Shown: in pieces, positions 1 through 7,857 of the stretch
Numbering within the stretch: position 1 is the stretch's first letter
How the letters are laid out: every line of letters begins with the position of its first letter
NCBI GenBank assembly: GCA_963802915.1
Contig: CAWDKQ010000013.1
Span: 372,001 to 436,000, forward strand
Length of the DNA: 64,000 bases
Source: JAICMB01 sp963802915
GTDB lineage: Bacteria > Acidobacteriota > Terriglobia > Bryobacterales > Bryobacteraceae
Direction: 5' to 3'
Made by a program: the position numbers and the translations under genes
Notes under the pieces: generated by a model
Told to the model about the DNA's origin: nothing
What the model saw: the letters and a program-made list of their open reading frames with translations, nothing else
Database searches by the model: none

Positions 1-111
1 AATTGCGTTATCGCCTTCGCATTCCCTTGCCAGAAAAAGTTTGCGTTCGATTCCTTGCCGCTCCAGTGCCTCCTCAAACAGCGCTTTGACGCGCTCCCAG
101 CGATCCGCCAT
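1..111 (-). CDS. Serine/threonine protein kinase, N-terminal fragment (cut by window edge)
   Basis: Reading leftward from an ATG at 111 gives 37 open codons that run off the window: MADRWERVKALFEEALERQG, then a segment with FLARECEGDNA. This is the usual opening of acidobacterial Ser/Thr kinases, where an RW..v..lF..aLe.....R..fL...C.gD segment precedes the kinase domain. No catalytic motif lies inside the window, so the kinase call rests on this N-terminal signature and on context. The start codon directly follows the stop of the ECF sigma gene (TAGATG), so the two are almost certainly co-transcribed. This sigma-kinase pairing is common in Acidobacteriota. Confidence 0.6.
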   Translation of the reverse strand, partial: MADRWERVKALFEEALERQGIERKLFLARECEGDNAI

Positions 112-702
112 CTATTCCGATTCTCGCGACGTGCGCAATTCGCGATGCAACCAGGCCCGCGCCACGGCCCAATCTCTCTTCACCGTTTTAGGCGAAATGC
201 CCAGAACTTCAGCCGTTTGTTCCACGGTCAGGCCGCCGAAGTAGCGCAGTTCCACGATACGGCTCTGTCGTTCGTCGATTTCCGAAAGGCGTCTCATAGC
301 GGTATCGAGCGCGATCAGGTCGTCGCTCTGCTCCTCTGAAATGAGGACAACGTCTTCAAGCGGGACCTTTTGCTGCAATCCTCCGCGTTTGACGCGCTGC
401 CGGCCGCGAGCGTGATCGATGAGAACGTTTCGCATCACCTGCGCGGCAACCGCGATGAAATGAGAACGGCTCTCCCAGTTTGCTTCCCGCTGATCGATGA
501 GCTTCAAATACGCTTCGTTGACCAGTGCCGTAGCCTGTAGCGTGTGCCCCGGCCTCTCATTGCGCATGTAGTGCATCGCCAGCCGGTGCAGCTCGTTATA
601 GAGCAGCGGCATGAGTGTATACGCCGCATCGGCGTCACCATTGCGGACACTCTCCAGAAGCTGGCTGATCGTCGAGGAGGACGACGAGTGTGGAGAAGAC
701 AT
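112..702 (-). CDS. ECF-type RNA polymerase sigma factor (TIGR02999 / Sigma70_ECF family)
   Basis: This 196-residue protein has the sigma region 2 pattern (LYNELHRLAMHYM, then ALVNEAYLKLID at about 58-70) and a region 4 helix-turn-helix at about 140-180 (RQSRIVELRYFGGLTVEQTA followed by LGISPKTVKRDW). The segment RPGHTLQATALVNEAYLKL is typical of the TIGR02999 group found in Acidobacteriota and Planctomycetes. It should direct core RNA polymerase to a small regulon. No anti-sigma gene is visible, but a Ser/Thr kinase gene begins at the next base, so activity may be controlled by phosphorylation; this is inference. The ATG at 702 is preceded by a region holding a perfect inverted repeat at 728-745. 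Confidence 0.9.
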   Translation of the reverse strand: MSSPHSSSSSTISQLLESVRNGDADAAYTLMPLLYNELHRLAMHYMRNERPGHTLQATALVNEAYLKLIDQREANWESRSHFIAVAAQVMRNVLIDHARGRQRVKRGGLQQKVPLEDVVLISEEQSDDLIALDTAMRRLSEIDERQSRIVELRYFGGLTVEQTAEVLGISPKTVKRDWAVARAWLHRELRTSRESE

Positions 703-727
703 GGGGTTATTTCACGTCTCCCTATTC

Positions 728-745
728 TATCGGAGTGGTCCGATA
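728..745. promoter_or_regulatory. Perfect inverted repeat between the sigma-factor and hicBA genes
   Basis: TATCGGA, four spacer bases (GTGG), then TCCGATA: two exactly complementary 7-base arms. It lies 26 bases upstream of the sigma-factor ATG and about 100 bases upstream of hicB, in a region that must hold both promoters. It could be an operator for the HicB repressor or for the sigma operon. The symmetry is certain; the role is inference. Confidence 0.4.
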
Positions 746-847
746 CTCGCCGCATCCTGTCGCGAGTTGTTCCGGGGAGACGTGGGTGAAGCTTCCACCG
801 GCGGCGCCAACCCTCACGCTGGTATCATCGAACCGAAGCTAGGCTCC

Positions 848-1069
848 ATGCTTTATACGGTCATCCTTGAGCAGGAAGCCGACGGCGGTTATGTTGCCAC
901 GGTGCCGGCACTCCCCGGCTGTGTATCCCAAGGGGACACGCGCGAAGAGGTCATGAGAAATATTCGCGAGGCCGCGGATCTGTACATTGAAGACTGTATC
1001 GCTGCCGGCGACCCCGTCCCGAGCGAAGCGGGAAGAGAATACGTCGAACTCAAAACCGGCACCCACTAG
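848..1069 (+). CDS. hicB: HicB-family antitoxin
   Basis: This 73-residue protein starts MLYTVILEQEADGGYVATVP and continues with ALPGCVSQGDTREEVMRNIREA, the partially degraded RNase H fold typical of HicB antitoxins. Residues 40-55 form the expected amphipathic helix. It should bind and neutralise the HicA mRNA interferase encoded next and may repress the operon. The frame extends further upstream, but homology begins at the ATG at 848. Its stop overlaps the GTG start of hicA (TAGTGA), which implies translational coupling. The frame is intact, unlike that of its partner. Confidence 0.85.
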   Translation: MLYTVILEQEADGGYVATVPALPGCVSQGDTREEVMRNIREAADLYIEDCIAAGDPVPSEAGREYVELKTGTH

Positions 1070-1251
1070 TGAAGTTGCCCACCGACGTTTCGGGCCAGGA
1101 ACTCGTGAAAGTGCTGCTGCGAATCGGGTTCGTCGTTACCCGGCAAAAAGGGAGTCACATCGTCCTTCGCCGCGGCAATCCGTACGCACGTGTAGTCGTA
1201 TCGGATCACGACAGAGTCCGCCAAGGAACCCTGCGCCAGATTCTGAATTAG
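1069..1251 (+). CDS. hicA: HicA-family mRNA interferase, truncated by an in-frame TAG
   Basis: GTG-initiated, 60 codons. It carries the HicA core: a helix (GQELVKVLLRIGFVV), the strand and catalytic-histidine motif GSHIVLR, and the end motif RQGTLRQIL. It stops at a TAG (1249-1251) exactly where the family continues with a final helix. Reading through the TAG in the same frame gives AKLTVEQLVNLR and then TGA at 1288-1290, which is a normal HicA C-terminus. One substitution (CAG to TAG) explains this. The catalytic His is kept but the last helix is lost, so toxicity is probably reduced or absent; that consequence is inferred. Confidence 0.75.
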   Translation: MKLPTDVSGQELVKVLLRIGFVVTRQKGSHIVLRRGNPYARVVVSDHDRVRQGTLRQILN

Positions 1252-1291
1252 GCGAAACTCACCGTGGAGCAGCTCGTGAATCTGCGCTGAA

Positions 1292-2683
1292 CTACTGGGC
1301 GCCTCGCGACAGCAGCATCACTTTCATGGTGTGAAAAATGATGTACGCGTCCAGGCTGGCGGCCAGATTTTTGATGTAGAACAAGTCGAACTCCAGCTTC
1401 TTGATAGTGTCTTCGATCGAGTCGCCGTACTTGAGATTAATCTGCGCCCAGCCCGTGATTCCAGGTTTCACGCAGTGGCGCTGGCGGTAGTACGGGATCT
1501 TCTCCGTCAGCGTCTCGACGAACTCCGGACGCTCCGGACGCGGTCCCACAATTGACATCTCTCCCCGCACCACGTTGAATAACTGCGGCAGCTCATCCAG
1601 CCGGAGCTTGCGCAACCAGCGGCCGATGGGCGTGATTCGGGGGTCGTCCTTGATCGCCCAGACAGCGCCTGTTTTGGCCTCCGCGTTCACGTACATGGAC
1701 CGGAACTTATAAAGAGTAAAATGGTCGCCGTCGCGCCCCACTCGAACTTGCCGGTAAAAGATCGGTCCCGCCGAAGAGACGCGCACCAGTGCCGCCACCA
1801 GAAGCATGATCGGCAAGGCCAGAATAGTGGCGAACAAAGCGATCACGAACGAGTAGATCGATTGCCAGAACACGCGGCTCGGGCGAGGGCCTAACTCAGC
1901 CGAGAAGATCAACTGCGAGGGTCGCAGTTCTCGCACGCAGACGCGACCGAACGTCGATTCGTATGTGGTCAACGCGTCTTCAATTCGGATTCCCGTGAAG
2001 CGCAGATCGAGCAGTTCGTTCACCGGCAGGCGTCCGCGCCGCTCGGTCATTCCCACCACAATCCGGTCGGGCTTCAATTCCTGAACGGCTCTGGAGAGCT
2101 CCGTGATGCAGCCCATCCGGGGAATCTCAAGAGGGGGAGACGGATTCTGGCAATCGTCGAGATAGCCGATGGAAGAGAGTCCAAACTCCGGGTTTTCCGC
2201 GATGTATTCGCTGATCTCCTTCACGAGCGACGAAGCGCCGAGAAACAGCACGCGCTCCGACCCCAGCGCCTTCATTACGATGCTGGCATAGAAGATGCGC
2301 CACGCCGGAAGCAGAATCAGAACCAGCGCGCTTCCCAAAATCATGGGCCAGCGCGGCAGGATCCATTCAGGAAGCTTCAGGTAGCCGAGCAGCGCCTGTG
2401 TAAGAAACGCAATCCCAACCACCAGGCAGACCTGTTGCAACAGCAGGACCCGCGATTTTATGCGGAACTGCGTGTACAGGTCGTGGAAGTAGATCCCGAC
2501 CATGACACACGCCACGACGAGCGAGATGCGCGCCCAGCCGCCTTCATATATGAGGTATATAGATGGGTCGCTCTCTAATACGAAGAATGTAGCGAGGATG
2601 TAACACGAGAAAATGAGAATCGTTTCCGAAATCAGCAGCGCGAGGACACTGGTGGGAACGAAGACTCGAAAGAGTCGAACCAT
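1292..2683 (-). CDS. Exopolysaccharide polyprenyl-phosphate sugar-1-phosphate transferase (EpsB_2/TIGR03013-like)
   Basis: This 463-residue polytopic membrane protein should transfer a hexose-1-phosphate from a nucleotide sugar to undecaprenyl phosphate, the first step of exopolysaccharide repeat-unit assembly. The N-terminal third has about four to five membrane helices, beginning MVRLFRVFVPTSVLALLISE. A cytoplasmic Rossmann-like part follows (LFLGASSLVKEI at about 146). The C-terminal bacterial sugar transferase domain shows FYRQVRVGRDGDHFTLYKFR, then RKLRLDELPQLFNVVRGEMS and VGPRPERPEF. The opening sequence is like the PEP-CTERM-associated EpsB_2 subgroup. No other exopolysaccharide genes are adjacent. 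It is convergent with hicA and diverges from the isc operon. Confidence 0.88.
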   Translation of the reverse strand: MVRLFRVFVPTSVLALLISETILIFSCYILATFFVLESDPSIYLIYEGGWARISLVVACVMVGIYFHDLYTQFRIKSRVLLLQQVCLVVGIAFLTQALLGYLKLPEWILPRWPMILGSALVLILLPAWRIFYASIVMKALGSERVLFLGASSLVKEISEYIAENPEFGLSSIGYLDDCQNPSPPLEIPRMGCITELSRAVQELKPDRIVVGMTERRGRLPVNELLDLRFTGIRIEDALTTYESTFGRVCVRELRPSQLIFSAELGPRPSRVFWQSIYSFVIALFATILALPIMLLVAALVRVSSAGPIFYRQVRVGRDGDHFTLYKFRSMYVNAEAKTGAVWAIKDDPRITPIGRWLRKLRLDELPQLFNVVRGEMSIVGPRPERPEFVETLTEKIPYYRQRHCVKPGITGWAQINLKYGDSIEDTIKKLEFDLFYIKNLAASLDAYIIFHTMKVMLLSRGAQ

Positions 2684-2795
2684 CTAAGGTGTTATCGAGA
2701 GAACTAGGGGATGGCTTTAATGGGCCATGGTACCACGCCAAAAGCGTACGTTTCCCCGGCCGGTTCTCTATTCCTATCTTCCTGAAAACCAACAG

Positions 2796-2846
2796 TTGAC
2801 GCAACCGCTCCCGGAGGTGCATAATCTAACTAGGACCAATCCGGTC
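2796..2846 (+). promoter_or_regulatory. Predicted isc operon promoter with overlapping palindrome
   Basis: TTGACG (2796-2801), an 18-base spacer and CATAAT (2820-2825) resemble a sigma-70 promoter with a start near 2832. At 2834-2846 lies GACC-AATCC-GGTC, a short inverted repeat with further partial symmetry outside (ACTAG on the left, GGGTA on the right). A repressor bound there would cover the transcription start, which fits autoregulation by IscR. Spacing and symmetry are seen; assignment to IscR is inference. Confidence 0.45.
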
Positions 2847-2863
2847 GGGTATCACCCGGTTTC

Positions 2864-3340
2864 ATGCTGAAGCTCACAAAAAAAGCAGACTACGGTCTTA
2901 TCGCTTTGAAGCACTTGGCGGTAAACGGTCAATCGAGCGCCAGTGCGAAAGAGATCGCCGATACGTACCAGATTCCACTCCCGCTGCTTTCAAAGATCCT
3001 TCAGAAGTTGGTCAAATCGGGGTTCCTGCGATCGGAACATGGAACGAACGGCGGCTACAAACTGGCCAAGGATCCGCGGGACATTACGGCGCTTGAGATC
3101 ATCCGAACCATCGACGGTCCGATAGTTTTGACAGCCTGCTTCACCGAGCACGGCTCCTGCACGCACACGGAACGATGCAACGTGCGCGAGCCGCTCCGGA
3201 AAGTGCACGAAGGCATCCTGCGGCTGCTTTCGAGCATCACTATTTCTGATATGTCGCAGGAGGAAAGTGGAGAATCGGATCTGCCGAAGGCTCCGGGCCG
3301 GCTATATGCTTTGTCCGTGAGTACGCCGCCGACAGTCTGA
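2864..3340 (+). CDS. iscR: Rrf2-family Fe-S-sensing regulator of the isc operon
   Basis: This 158-residue protein has a winged helix at 1-75 (LTKKADYGLIALKHLA, IPLPLLSKILQKLVKSGFLR, GGYKLAK). Three cysteines, C92, C99 and C105, are spaced as in cluster-binding Rrf2 regulators (ACFTEHGSCTHTERC). By analogy with IscR it should bind a [2Fe-2S] cluster and adjust transcription of the operon it heads. The gene lies 19 bases before iscS. A promoter and palindrome lie just upstream. The C-terminal 30 residues are variable and unassigned. Confidence 0.88.
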   Translation: MLKLTKKADYGLIALKHLAVNGQSSASAKEIADTYQIPLPLLSKILQKLVKSGFLRSEHGTNGGYKLAKDPRDITALEIIRTIDGPIVLTACFTEHGSCTHTERCNVREPLRKVHEGILRLLSSITISDMSQEESGESDLPKAPGRLYALSVSTPPTV

Positions 3341-3359
3341 GGAGAACAAAGGAACGCGA

Positions 3360-4574
3360 ATGAAACTGCCCATCTACATGGATAATCACGCGACCACGCC
3401 GGTCGACCCGCGCGTGTTAGAGGCGATGATGCCTTATTTCACGACGATCTTTGGAAACGCCGCCAGCCGTAACCACAGCTTCGGATGGCAGGCGGAAGAA
3501 GCTGTCGAGAAAGCGCGTAAGCAGGTTGCCGACCTGGTCGGAGCCACCGCGAAAGAAATTGTTTTCACCAGCGGCGCCACCGAATCCGACAATCTCGCGC
3601 TCAAGGGCATCGCCGAGATGTATGCCGAAAAAGGCAATCATATCATTACGGCAGCGACGGAACATAAAGCGATTCTTGATACCTGTAAGCGGCTAGAGAA
3701 GCATGGCATCCGCGTCACTTATCTGCCTGTCCAGACCGACGGATTGATCGATCTCAACATGCTCCAGGAAGCGATCACGGACAAAACCATCCTGGTCAGC
3801 ATCATGTACGCAAATAATGAAATCGGCGTGATTCAGCCGGTTGCCGAGATTGGCAAGATCTGTCATGCCAAAGGCGCTCTATTTCACACCGATGGCACCC
3901 AGGCAGTTGGGAAGGTTCCGGTCAACGTCATCAAGGACAACATCGACCTGATGTCGATTTCGGCGCACAAGATGTACGGTCCGAAGGGCGTCGGAGCTCT
4001 CTATGTTCGGCGCAAGAGCCCGCGCGTGCAGATCACGGCGCAAATGGACGGCGGCGGCCACGAGCGCGGGATGCGTTCCGGCACTCTGGCAGTTCCCGGT
4101 ATAGTCGGATTAGGTGAAGCCTGCGCGCTCTGCCAGCGCGAGATGGCCGAAGAATCGAAGCGCCTCTCGCATCTGCGCGACAAGCTAAAGAACAAGTTGA
4201 TGGGCGAGCTCGATGAAGTTTATATCAATGGCAATGTGGAGCACCGCTTGCCGAACAACCTCAACATCAGCTTTGCCTATGTGGAAGGCGAATCGCTGCT
4301 GATGGGCATCAACGACATCGCCGTTTCGAGCGGCTCGGCTTGCACGTCCGCGACGCTCGAGCCCAGCTATGTATTAAAGGCCTTGGGCGCCGGTGACGAC
4401 CTGGCGCATTCGTCCATCCGATTCGGCCTGGGCCGTTTCAACACGGAAGAAGAAGTGGACTATGTGGCGGACAAAGTAATCGACGTGGTCAGGAAGCTCC
4501 GCGATTTGTCGCCGCTCTATGAAATGGCGAAAGAGGGCGTCGATCTGGCAAAAGTGCAATGGAGCGCGCACTAG
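3360..4574 (+). CDS. iscS: Cysteine desulfurase IscS
   Basis: This 404-residue PLP enzyme takes sulfur from L-cysteine, leaving alanine, and passes it to IscU as persulfide. Visible landmarks are the start YMDNHATTPVDPRVLEAM, the PLP-binding lysine K204 in SISAHKMYGPKG, H101 in TEHKA, and the catalytic cysteine C328 in SSGSACTSATLEPSYVL on the mobile loop. Length and motif positions match E. coli IscS (K206, C328) rather than SufS. It sits second in the operon. The TGA of iscR is followed by a short leader with GGAACG before the ATG. Confidence 0.97.
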   Translation: MKLPIYMDNHATTPVDPRVLEAMMPYFTTIFGNAASRNHSFGWQAEEAVEKARKQVADLVGATAKEIVFTSGATESDNLALKGIAEMYAEKGNHIITAATEHKAILDTCKRLEKHGIRVTYLPVQTDGLIDLNMLQEAITDKTILVSIMYANNEIGVIQPVAEIGKICHAKGALFHTDGTQAVGKVPVNVIKDNIDLMSISAHKMYGPKGVGALYVRRKSPRVQITAQMDGGGHERGMRSGTLAVPGIVGLGEACALCQREMAEESKRLSHLRDKLKNKLMGELDEVYINGNVEHRLPNNLNISFAYVEGESLLMGINDIAVSSGSACTSATLEPSYVLKALGAGDDLAHSSIRFGLGRFNTEEEVDYVADKVIDVVRKLRDLSPLYEMAKEGVDLAKVQWSAH

Positions 4575-4605
4575 CAACATCTAATCAGGGAGAGACACAA
4601 ACAAA

Positions 4606-5025
4606 ATGGCTTATTCGAATAAAGTTCTGGATCATTACAATCATCCCCGTAACGTCGGCTCGCTCGACAAGAACGATCCTAATGTCGGGACCGGCATGGT
4701 TGGAGCGCCGGAATGCGGCGACGTCATGAAACTTCAGGTGAAGGTCAACCCCGAGAGCGGCGTGATTGAAGACGCCAAATTCAAAACCTTCGGCTGCGGC
4801 AGCGCCATCGCCAGCTCCTCGCTCGCGACGGAATGGCTGCGCGGCAAGACCGTGGATGAAGCGCTCCAAATCAAGAACACCGATATCGTGAATGAGCTCA
4901 GCCTGCCTCCGGTGAAAATTCACTGCTCGGTGCTGGCCGAGGATGCAATCAAGGCCGCGATTTCGGATTATAAGACTAAGGCTGGTGCGAATAAACCGGA
5001 AAGCGTCGCATCGGCATCTAAGTAA
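4606..5025 (+). CDS. iscU: Fe-S cluster scaffold IscU
   Basis: This 139-residue scaffold assembles [2Fe-2S] clusters from IscS sulfur. The ligands are C37 with D39 (GAPECGDV), C64 (FGCGSAIASSS) and H106/C107 (KIHCS). The chaperone-recognition motif LPPVK is at 100-104 just before the last ligands, so delivery through HscA/HscB is expected, and both genes lie downstream. The final 15 residues are a variable tail. The upstream sequence CAGGGAGAGACAC provides a ribosome-binding site. iscA starts 3 bases after the stop. Confidence 0.97.
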   Translation: MAYSNKVLDHYNHPRNVGSLDKNDPNVGTGMVGAPECGDVMKLQVKVNPESGVIEDAKFKTFGCGSAIASSSLATEWLRGKTVDEALQIKNTDIVNELSLPPVKIHCSVLAEDAIKAAISDYKTKAGANKPESVASASK

Positions 5026-5028
5026 GCG

Positions 5029-5370
5029 ATGACAGAAACAGCAACTCATAAGATCGAGGTGACGCCGAAAGCGGTCGCCAAGATCCGCGAGGCGTTTGCC
5101 AAGCAAGGTGTCACGGGAGGACTCCGTCTCGGGGTCCTGGGCGGCGGCTGCTCGGGCTTGAGCTACCAGTTCAAGTTCGACGCCAAGCCTCGCCCGACCG
5201 ACAATGTTTTCGAGTTCGAAGACGTGAAGGTCTTTGTCGATCCCAAGAGCATGGTCTTTCTCGAAGGGATGACGCTCGATTGGAAGGACTCGCTGATTCA
5301 CTCCGGATTCGAGTTTGAAAACCCGCACGCAAAGAAAAAGTGCGGCTGTGGGACGTCGTTCTCGGCGTGA
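5029..5370 (+). CDS. iscA: A-type Fe-S carrier IscA
   Basis: This 113-residue HesB/IscA-family carrier has the three conserved cysteines C41 (GGGCSGLSY), C105 and C107 (KKCGCGTSFS). It accepts clusters or iron and passes them to [4Fe-4S] apoproteins. It is slightly longer at the N-terminus than E. coli IscA. The stop codon overlaps the likely GTG start of hscB (GTGA), a sign of translational coupling in the operon. Confidence 0.95.
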   Translation: MTETATHKIEVTPKAVAKIREAFAKQGVTGGLRLGVLGGGCSGLSYQFKFDAKPRPTDNVFEFEDVKVFVDPKSMVFLEGMTLDWKDSLIHSGFEFENPHAKKKCGCGTSFSA

Positions 5371-5810
5371 GCCACAGACTTCAAGTCGTTCCGAATTCAA
5401 ACTGGGCCTGCTGGCAGTGCGGCCACGAGGAAGGGCACTCGCTCTTCTGCACCTCGTGCCACGCGCTCCAGGAGCCTATTTCGGATTACTACGCTCTGCT
5501 TGGCCTAAATCGTGAACTCGCGATCTCAACAGACGAGCTGCAGGAACGGTTCTATGAAATGAGCCGTCATCTCCACCCGGATCTTTTCACGCGCAAGCCC
5601 GAGCGCGAGAAGGAATATGCGCTCGAAGCGTCTTCCACTCTGAACGACGCCTACCGAACTCTTCGAGATCCGGTGAAGCGGGCCAACTACGTTCTCAAGC
5701 AGGAAGGTTTCGATATCGGCGAGCAGCGTTCGAAGGATGTTCCTCCGGAGCTGCTCGAAGAAGTTTTCGAGTTGAACATGGCGCTCGAAGAGATGCGCGA
5801 GCGGCGATGA
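5367..5810 (+). CDS. hscB: HscB J-domain co-chaperone with N-terminal zinc ribbon, first part (frame broken near 5798)
   Basis: HscB stimulates the HscA ATPase and brings IscU to it. The likely start is GTG at 5367, overlapping the iscA stop; an ATG at 5340 is in the same frame. Order: a tetracysteine ribbon (CWQCG, then FCTSCHALQEP), a J-domain (DYYALLGL, HPD motif in SRHLHPDLF, STLNDAYRTLRDP), then the start of the IscU-binding helices (DVPPELLEEVFELNMALEEM). The frame then runs into a TGA at 5808-5810. The missing C-terminus follows at once in the +1 frame, so one extra base near 5797-5800 splits the gene. Bacterial HscB usually lacks the ribbon; animal HSC20 has it. Confidence 0.88.
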   Translation: MSHRLQVVPNSNWACWQCGHEEGHSLFCTSCHALQEPISDYYALLGLNRELAISTDELQERFYEMSRHLHPDLFTRKPEREKEYALEASSTLNDAYRTLRDPVKRANYVLKQEGFDIGEQRSKDVPPELLEEVFELNMALEEMRERR

Positions 5811-6009
5811 GGCGGCGCGGCCGCAACTCGAGGCCGCGCGACAGAACTTCGGCGCGATGCTTTCGGCCTCCGATGCCGAATTGCAGTCTCTTTTCGAAAA
5901 GTACGACACGGCTCAGGATCGCGAAATACTCGGCCAGATCCGCGCGACTCTGAACCGCAGGAAGTATATCCAGAACCTGGTAGATGAAGTAGAGCGGGCG
6001 CTGGCTTAA
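5800..6009 (+). pseudogene. hscB: HscB C-terminal helical part in the shifted frame
   Basis: Read from 5800 in the frame ending at TAA 6007-6009, the sequence gives SGDEAARPQLEAARQNFGAM, then LSASDAELQSLFEKYD and a last helix NLVDEVERALA. This is the normal HscB C-terminal three-helix domain. It joins the first part if one base is skipped (ATG CGC [G] AGC GGC). It has no start codon or ribosome site of its own. Its conservation argues that the break is recent, an artefact, or bypassed in the cell. Confidence 0.8.
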
Positions 6010-6012
6010 ACG

Positions 6013-7857
6013 ATGTCCACATTTCAAATCGACTTCGGCGAAAAACCGCGCATTGTCGGCATCGATCTCGGCACGACAAACAGCCTGGTCGCCTATATGG
6101 ACCTGACCGGTCCCAAGATCATTCCCGGTGAAGACGGGAGCAAGCTTGTTCCCAGCGTTGTTTCCATCGCTCCGAACGGCGAGGTAGTGGTTGGCAATAC
6201 GGCGCGGGAGATGTTGCTCACGCATCCCGAGCGCACGGTCTATTCGGTGAAACGGTTAATGGGCCGCGGTCTAGCGGATGTCGGCGAGGAGCTCAAGCTT
6301 TTTCCGTTTCATATCGGTCCCGGCAGCGAACAAGTGATCCGCCTCCAGCTTGGCGATCGCACCATGACGCCTCCCGAGGTTTCCGCCGAGGTTCTGAAGC
6401 AACTCAAGCGAAATGCTGAAGCCTTTCTCGGCGAAGAGGTAAAGCAGGCCGTCATCACGGTTCCCGCCTACTTCAATGATGCGCAGCGCCAGGCGACCAA
6501 GGATGCCGGCCGCATCGCCGGGCTCGAGGTGCTGAGGCTCGTCAACGAACCTACTGCAGCCTCGCTCGCCTATGGACTCGATAAGCGGCAGAACGGAATC
6601 ATCGCCGTCTACGATCTCGGCGGCGGCACCTTCGACATTTCCATCCTCAAGCTCCACGACGGCATTTTCGAAGTGCTCGCCACGAATGGCGATACGCACC
6701 TCGGCGGCGACGACATCGACGATCTGCTTCTCCGCATCGCGCTGGAAGACATCGCGAGCGAATGGGGCGCGGATCTCTCGACCGATAACGAAGGCGTCCA
6801 GCGGCTCCGCCGCGCTGTGATCGAAGCAAAAGAGCGCCTTTCATTTGTCCCGTTCACTTCTATCGAGCTTGAGTATCGCGGCAAGAAATATCAGCGCGAG
6901 ATCGATCGCGCCCTTTTCGATCGCCTCATCACCCCCATCGTCGACCGCACTCTCGGTCCATGCCGCGATTGCATCCGCGATGCGAGCGTCACTGTGGAGC
7001 AGATCGACGAAGTTGTCATGGTCGGCGGTTCCACTCGCATACCGCTGGTCCGCGATGCTGTCGAAAAACTGTTCCGCACCAAGCCTCATACGGAGCTAAA
7101 TCCCGATGAAGTGGTCGCGCTTGGCGCCGCCGTTCAGGCGGGAATCCTCGGCGGCGACGTCGAAGGCAAGCTCCTTCTTGATGTCACGCCGTTGTCGCTG
7201 GGCATCGAAACCATGGGCGGCGTGGTCTCGAAACTGATTCATCGTAATTCGACCATTCCGGCCAGCGCCACCGAAGCGTTCACAACCGGAGTCGACGGCC
7301 AGCGCAATGTTCTGATTCACGTAGTCCAAGGTGAGCGTGAACTCGCAAAGGACTGCCGTAGCCTCGCCCGCTTCGATCTCAAAGATATCGATCCCATGCC
7401 CGCCGGTTTCGCGCGCATCGAAGTCCGGTTCCTCATCGACGCCAATGGTATTTTGAACGTAACCGCTCGGGATATTCGCACCGGCAAAGAACAGAGCGTA
7501 GATGTGAAGCCATCCTACGGCCTGACCGACGAACAGGTCGAAAAGATGATCGAGGAATCGTTCGAAAAAGCCGAACAGGACTTCAACGAGCGGCAGGTGA
7601 GAGAGGCGCGTGTCGAAGCCGACACCATCCTCGCGGCCGTCGAAAAGGCCCGCCAGAACGACGCCTTTTATGAACTCTCAGATGCCGAGCGCTCCGTTAT
7701 CGACCGCGGAGTGAACGAATTGCTGCTGGTCTACCATTCCGACGATCACCACCTGATTCTCAACAAAATCGAACAGCTCAACCAGGCGACTCAGCAGCTC
7801 GCCGAAAACATGATGAACACGGCGGTGCGCGGCGCTCTGAAAGGAACGAAAATCTAA
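6013..7857 (+). CDS. hscA: Hsp70-class chaperone HscA
   Basis: This 614-residue ATP-dependent chaperone helps release clusters from IscU. Nucleotide-binding domain landmarks are VGIDLGTTNSLVAY at about 16, NEPTAASLAYGLD at about 180, YDLGGGTFDISIL at about 200 and VMVGGSTRIPLV at about 336. The substrate domain begins near DVTPLSLGIETMGG (about 393). Length and the N-terminal extension (STFQIDFGEKPR) fit HscA rather than DnaK, and the gene lies between hscB and iscX. It starts 3 bases after the hscB end. Its stop overlaps the iscX start (TAATG). Confidence 0.95.
   Translation: MSTFQIDFGEKPRIVGIDLGTTNSLVAYMDLTGPKIIPGEDGSKLVPSVVSIAPNGEVVVGNTAREMLLTHPERTVYSVKRLMGRGLADVGEELKLFPFHIGPGSEQVIRLQLGDRTMTPPEVSAEVLKQLKRNAEAFLGEEVKQAVITVPAYFNDAQRQATKDAGRIAGLEVLRLVNEPTAASLAYGLDKRQNGIIAVYDLGGGTFDISILKLHDGIFEVLATNGDTHLGGDDIDDLLLRIALEDIASEWGADLSTDNEGVQRLRRAVIEAKERLSFVPFTSIELEYRGKKYQREIDRALFDRLITPIVDRTLGPCRDCIRDASVTVEQIDEVVMVGGSTRIPLVRDAVEKLFRTKPHTELNPDEVVALGAAVQAGILGGDVEGKLLLDVTPLSLGIETMGGVVSKLIHRNSTIPASATEAFTTGVDGQRNVLIHVVQGERELAKDCRSLARFDLKDIDPMPAGFARIEVRFLIDANGILNVTARDIRTGKEQSVDVKPSYGLTDEQVEKMIEESFEKAEQDFNERQVREARVEADTILAAVEKARQNDAFYELSDAERSVIDRGVNELLLVYHSDDHHLILNKIEQLNQATQQLAENMMNTAVRGALKGTKI

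Noticed and set aside
1249..1251. Pyrrolysine read-through of the TAG in hicA, suggested by the corrinoid methyltransferases in the window
   Set aside because: The methyltransferases here are MtaB/UroD types with no in-frame TAG, no pyl genes are seen, and Gln rather than a special residue is expected at this position.
5795..5812. Programmed +1 frameshift in hscB at CGA TGA, similar in spirit to prfB
   Set aside because: The stop codon in the zero frame made this tempting, but there is no upstream Shine-Dalgarno-like stimulator and no known precedent in hscB; other breaks in the window lack a nearby stop.
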